Shown here: positions 47,993 through 50,351 of the stretch, piece by piece
How positions within the stretch are numbered: the first letter of the stretch is position 1
How the letters are laid out: every line of letters begins with the position of its first letter
Source: Anaerolineae bacterium
GTDB lineage: Bacteria > Chloroflexota > Anaerolineae > Aggregatilineales > UBA2796
Length of the DNA stretch: 50,351 bases
Assembly (NCBI GenBank): GCA_025055255.1
Contig: JANWYI010000002.1
Location: 68,775 to 119,125 of the forward strand
Reading direction: 5' to 3'
Translations under genes and position numbers: made by a program
The notes under the pieces: model-generated
Databases searched by the model: none
The model's input: only the letters and a program-made list of their open reading frames with translations
Told to the model about the DNA's origin: nothing

Positions 47993-49492
47993 CTACTCTG
48001 CGCTAGGCAGGCGGCAACACAAGACTAGGTTTTTAGCAGCGTAAACCTCATCCACGCGGCTGACAGGCATGGTGTGCGGCGCGCTGTGCAGCAGCTCAGG
48101 CGTCTCGCGCGCCTCTTGCGCAATGGCGTGCATTGCGGCGATGAAGCGGTCGAGCGTCTCCTTGCTCTCGCTCTCAGTCGGCTCGATCAGCAGCGCCTCA
48201 TGCACAATCAGCGGGAAGTAGTTGGTCGGCGGATGAATGCCGTAGTCCATCAGACGCTTTGAGATGTCCAGTGCGCGGATATCAGGCGCGTCGGCAAAAC
48301 GTCCCTCAAGGACGAACTCGTGTCCGCACATGCGGTTGTACGGCACTTTGTAGGTGTCGGCAAGGCGGACGCGCACATAATTGGCATTTAGCACGGCGTG
48401 ACGGCTGATCGCCTTCAAGCCTTCGGCGCCGTGCAGCGCAATGTAAGTGTAGGCGCGCACATGCATCCCAAAGTTGCCGTGAAAGGCTTTCAGGCGCCCG
48501 ATGCTCTTCGCTGGCATGACGAAGCCGTAGCGCGGCGCACTATCAGGCTCTGGAGCTTGCTCCACAATTGCCACAATCGGTCCGGGCAAGTATGGGAGCA
48601 GCTTTTCATTGACCGCTACAGGTCCAGAGCCGGGACCGCCGCCACCATGTGGCGTGCTGAAGGTCTTATGCAGGTTGTAATGCATCACGTCAAAGCCGAG
48701 TTCGCCAGGCTTGACTACACCCAAGAGCGCGTTCATATTGGCGCCGTCCATGTACATCAAGCCGCCGCAATCATGCACAATCTTGATGATCTCCTTGATG
48801 TTCTCGTCAAAGACGCCGAGCGTACTCGGCACTGTGATCATCATGCCGGCGACTGTGTCGTCAGCCGCAGCACGCAGAGCGTTCAGGTCTACATCGCCGC
48901 GCTCATCTGAGGGCAGAGTGACAACTGTGTAGCCTGCCATAGTGGACGTGGCAGGATTGGTGCCGTGCGCGCTATCTGGCACGAGAATCTTGGTGCGCTT
49001 GACGTCGCCGCGCTCTTGGTGATAGGCGCGGATCATCAAAATGCCTGCTAACTCGCCTTGTGCGCCTGCGGCAGGCTGCAGACTGCAGCCTTTCATGCCG
49101 CTGATCTCGCACAGCCATTCCTGCAGCTTGTACATCAGCGCTAGAGCGCCTTGCGCCGTCTCAGGCGGCTGCAGCGGATGCAAATTGGCAAAGCCGGGCA
49201 GGCGCGCCGTGTCTTCATCAATCTTCGGGTTGTATTTCATGGTGCAAGAGCCGAGCGGATAGAAGCCTTTGTCAATGGCATGATTCAGCTGGCTCAGGCG
49301 CAAAAAGTGGCGCACAACATCCAACTCGGAGACCTCAGGCAGGTCTAGCGAGTCGCGCAGCAGATTGTTCGGCAACGGCTCAGCTTCTGGCACGTCCAGC
49401 TTAGGCATAAGCGTCTCAGCTTTGCGTCCGCTGGCGCTCAGCTCGTAGATCAGCGGCTCTATGATTTTGGCTTGGGCAGTGTGTGTTGTCAT
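47993..49492 (-). CDS. gcvPB: Glycine dehydrogenase (decarboxylating) subunit 2
   Basis: PLP-bearing half of the split P-protein of the glycine cleavage system, which decarboxylates glycine and passes the aminomethyl group to lipoylated H-protein. The 499 residues contain GFYPLGSCTMKYNPKIDEDT near the N-terminus, LQPAAGAQGELAGILMIRAY, VPDSAHGTNPATSTMAGY, MDGANMNALLG, and HYNLHKTFSTPHGGGGPGSG carrying the PLP-binding Lys276. ATG 49492 follows GAGAG. It is directly downstream of gcvPA (18-bp gap), the standard split arrangement found in Chloroflexota, Firmicutes and thermophiles. gcvT and gcvH are not in the window and may lie beyond its right edge, upstream in the operon. Confidence 0.97.
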   Translation of the reverse strand: MTTHTAQAKIIEPLIYELSASGRKAETLMPKLDVPEAEPLPNNLLRDSLDLPEVSELDVVRHFLRLSQLNHAIDKGFYPLGSCTMKYNPKIDEDTARLPGFANLHPLQPPETAQGALALMYKLQEWLCEISGMKGCSLQPAAGAQGELAGILMIRAYHQERGDVKRTKILVPDSAHGTNPATSTMAGYTVVTLPSDERGDVDLNALRAAADDTVAGMMITVPSTLGVFDENIKEIIKIVHDCGGLMYMDGANMNALLGVVKPGELGFDVMHYNLHKTFSTPHGGGGPGSGPVAVNEKLLPYLPGPIVAIVEQAPEPDSAPRYGFVMPAKSIGRLKAFHGNFGMHVRAYTYIALHGAEGLKAISRHAVLNANYVRVRLADTYKVPYNRMCGHEFVLEGRFADAPDIRALDISKRLMDYGIHPPTNYFPLIVHEALLIEPTESESKETLDRFIAAMHAIAQEARETPELLHSAPHTMPVSRVDEVYAAKNLVLCCRLPSAE

Positions 49493-49510
49493 CGCGTTAC
49501 AACTCTCTCA

Positions 49511-50351
49511 TCAAACATTACGGGCAGCGTCTAGGGCGCGGACAAGCGCATCGATTTCGGCGCGCGTGTTCATCTCAGTTACAGCGATCAGCATTTGGTT
49601 CTCGCGGTCAGGGTAATCTTGGCTGAGATCGTAGCCGCCAATGATCTGGTGCTCTTCAAGCAAGTAGCGGTTGATCTGTGCCACAGGGCGCGGACAAGTG
49701 ACCACAAATTCGTTGAAGAATGGCAAGCGCGTGTGGACGTGATAGCCCGCCAATGCGCTAATCTGCGCAGCGGCGTAGTGCGCCTTATGATAGCATACCT
49801 CAGCGACGCGCCGCAAGCCGTGCTTGCCCATCAGCGAGAGGTAAATGCAGCCTGCTAATGCCATCAGACCTTGATTGGTGCAGATGTTGCTGGTCGCCTT
49901 TTCGCGGCGGATGTCTTGCTCGCGCGGACGCAAGGTCATGACATAAGCGCGGCGACCGTCACTGTCCACTGTCTCGCCGACGATTCGACCGGCGATCTTG
50001 CGCACCAGCTCGTTGCGGACAGCAAAGAAGCCGAGATACGGTCCGCCAAAGCTGAGCGGAATGCCGAGCGATTGTCCCTCGCCGACCACGATGTCTGCGC
50101 CGAGTTCGCCGGGCGGCTTGAGCAAGCCGAGCGCAATCGGCGTGGTGATGATGCATAGCAGCGCGCCACTGGCATGGACTTTCTCAGCTAAGCCGCGGAA
50201 ATCCTCGATCTGACCGAAAAAGTTCGGGTACTGCACAGCGAACATGGCAGTGTTTTCGTCCAGCAAGTCGAGCAGGTCGTCCAGTGTAGCGCGTCCGCTC
50301 CTATCGCCGACGAAGCGCGTGCCGTTGCCTTGATGGTATGTGCGCGCCACA
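49511..50351 (-). CDS. gcvPA: Glycine dehydrogenase (decarboxylating) subunit 1 (5' part missing)
   Basis: The C-terminal 280 residues of the other half of the split P-protein; the frame runs off the right edge of the window, so about 170 N-terminal residues are missing (typical length about 450). Seen motifs are MFAVQYPNFFGQIEDFRGLA, ADIVVGEGQSLGIPLSFGGP, YLGFFAVRNELVRKIAGRIV, GRRAYVMTLRPREQDIRREK and ATSNICTNQGLMALAG, all characteristic. The subunit pairs with GcvPB and shapes the active site but does not hold the PLP Lys. The GTG at 50350 is read as an internal Val, not a start. Confidence 0.96.
   Translation of the reverse strand, partial: VARTYHQGNGTRFVGDRSGRATLDDLLDLLDENTAMFAVQYPNFFGQIEDFRGLAEKVHASGALLCIITTPIALGLLKPPGELGADIVVGEGQSLGIPLSFGGPYLGFFAVRNELVRKIAGRIVGETVDSDGRRAYVMTLRPREQDIRREKATSNICTNQGLMALAGCIYLSLMGKHGLRRVAEVCYHKAHYAAAQISALAGYHVHTRLPFFNEFVVTCPRPVAQINRYLLEEHQIIGGYDLSQDYPDRENQMLIAVTEMNTRAEIDALVRALDAARNV

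Overview
The window looks like a stretch of chromosome from a Chloroflexota bacterium (Anaerolineae/Chloroflexia-like, probably monoderm). This is inferred from gene content: a multi-PAS/GAF sensor kinase, several Family 1 sugar ABC transporters without a local ATPase, a bacterial mevalonate-pathway cluster built from archaeal-type HMG-CoA synthase and thiolase plus class II HMG-CoA reductase, split glycine decarboxylase P-protein (gcvPA/gcvPB), mreBC without mreD, a PknK-like kinase/ATPase and many secreted SH3 or propeller proteins. There is no phage, IS element, CRISPR array or rRNA; the only RNA gene seen is tRNA-Phe(GAA).

Layout. 1-3745 (minus): a very large cytoplasmic PAS/GAF sensor, cut by the window edge at the start of its kinase region. 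3944-5493 (plus): panC and a SAM methyltransferase, ending at a bidirectional terminator. 5530-9865 (minus) and 10092-17533 (plus) form two back-to-back carbohydrate-uptake loci: GntR/UTRA regulator, binding protein, two permeases on the left; DUF3179 protein, a paralogous GntR/UTRA regulator, SIS-domain protein, binding protein, two permeases and an FGGY kinase on the right. In both, a perfect long-stem hairpin lies between the binding-protein gene and the permeases, and CTAGAC-type palindromes lie in the regulatory gaps. 17810-20386: clpC with its own terminator. 20551-25054: HMG-CoA reductase, a DUF4058 gene, HMG-CoA synthase and a thiolase-fold protein, an apparent mevalonate operon in which the thiolase lacks its nucleophilic Cys and the His of the GHP motif. 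25051-30315 (minus): Ser/Thr kinase-AAA-TPR regulator and a secreted propeller/SH3 protein. 30479-32101: GH13 alpha-glucosidase-type enzyme. 32151-32223 (minus): tRNA-Phe. 32406-34334: mreB-mreC; 34331-35787 (minus): GNAT acetyltransferase and a secreted protein. 36046-38884: SRAP (YedK/HMCES-like) DNA-protein crosslink protein, a propeller lipoprotein and small hypothetical/membrane genes. 38918-40675: an orphan Family 5 binding protein. 40895-45022: an RND transporter with an oversized first periplasmic-type loop made of PEVL-like repeats. 45006-45219: a 108-bp-period tandem duplication of the convergent junction with hemH. 45176-50351 (minus except one small gene): hemH, ribF, a low-confidence Cys-rich small ORF, a small membrane protein (plus), gcvPB and the 3' part of gcvPA.

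The best candidates for something undescribed are the thiolase-fold protein with substituted catalytic residues inside a mevalonate operon, the repeat-bearing RND loop, and the paired sugar loci with shared operator-like palindromes and post-binding-protein hairpins. Most coordinates rest on clear open frames and family motifs; several start codons were moved downstream of the longest possible start because of Shine-Dalgarno position, promoter overlap or an essential N-terminal residue, and each case is stated. All functions are from reading motifs; no database search was possible.
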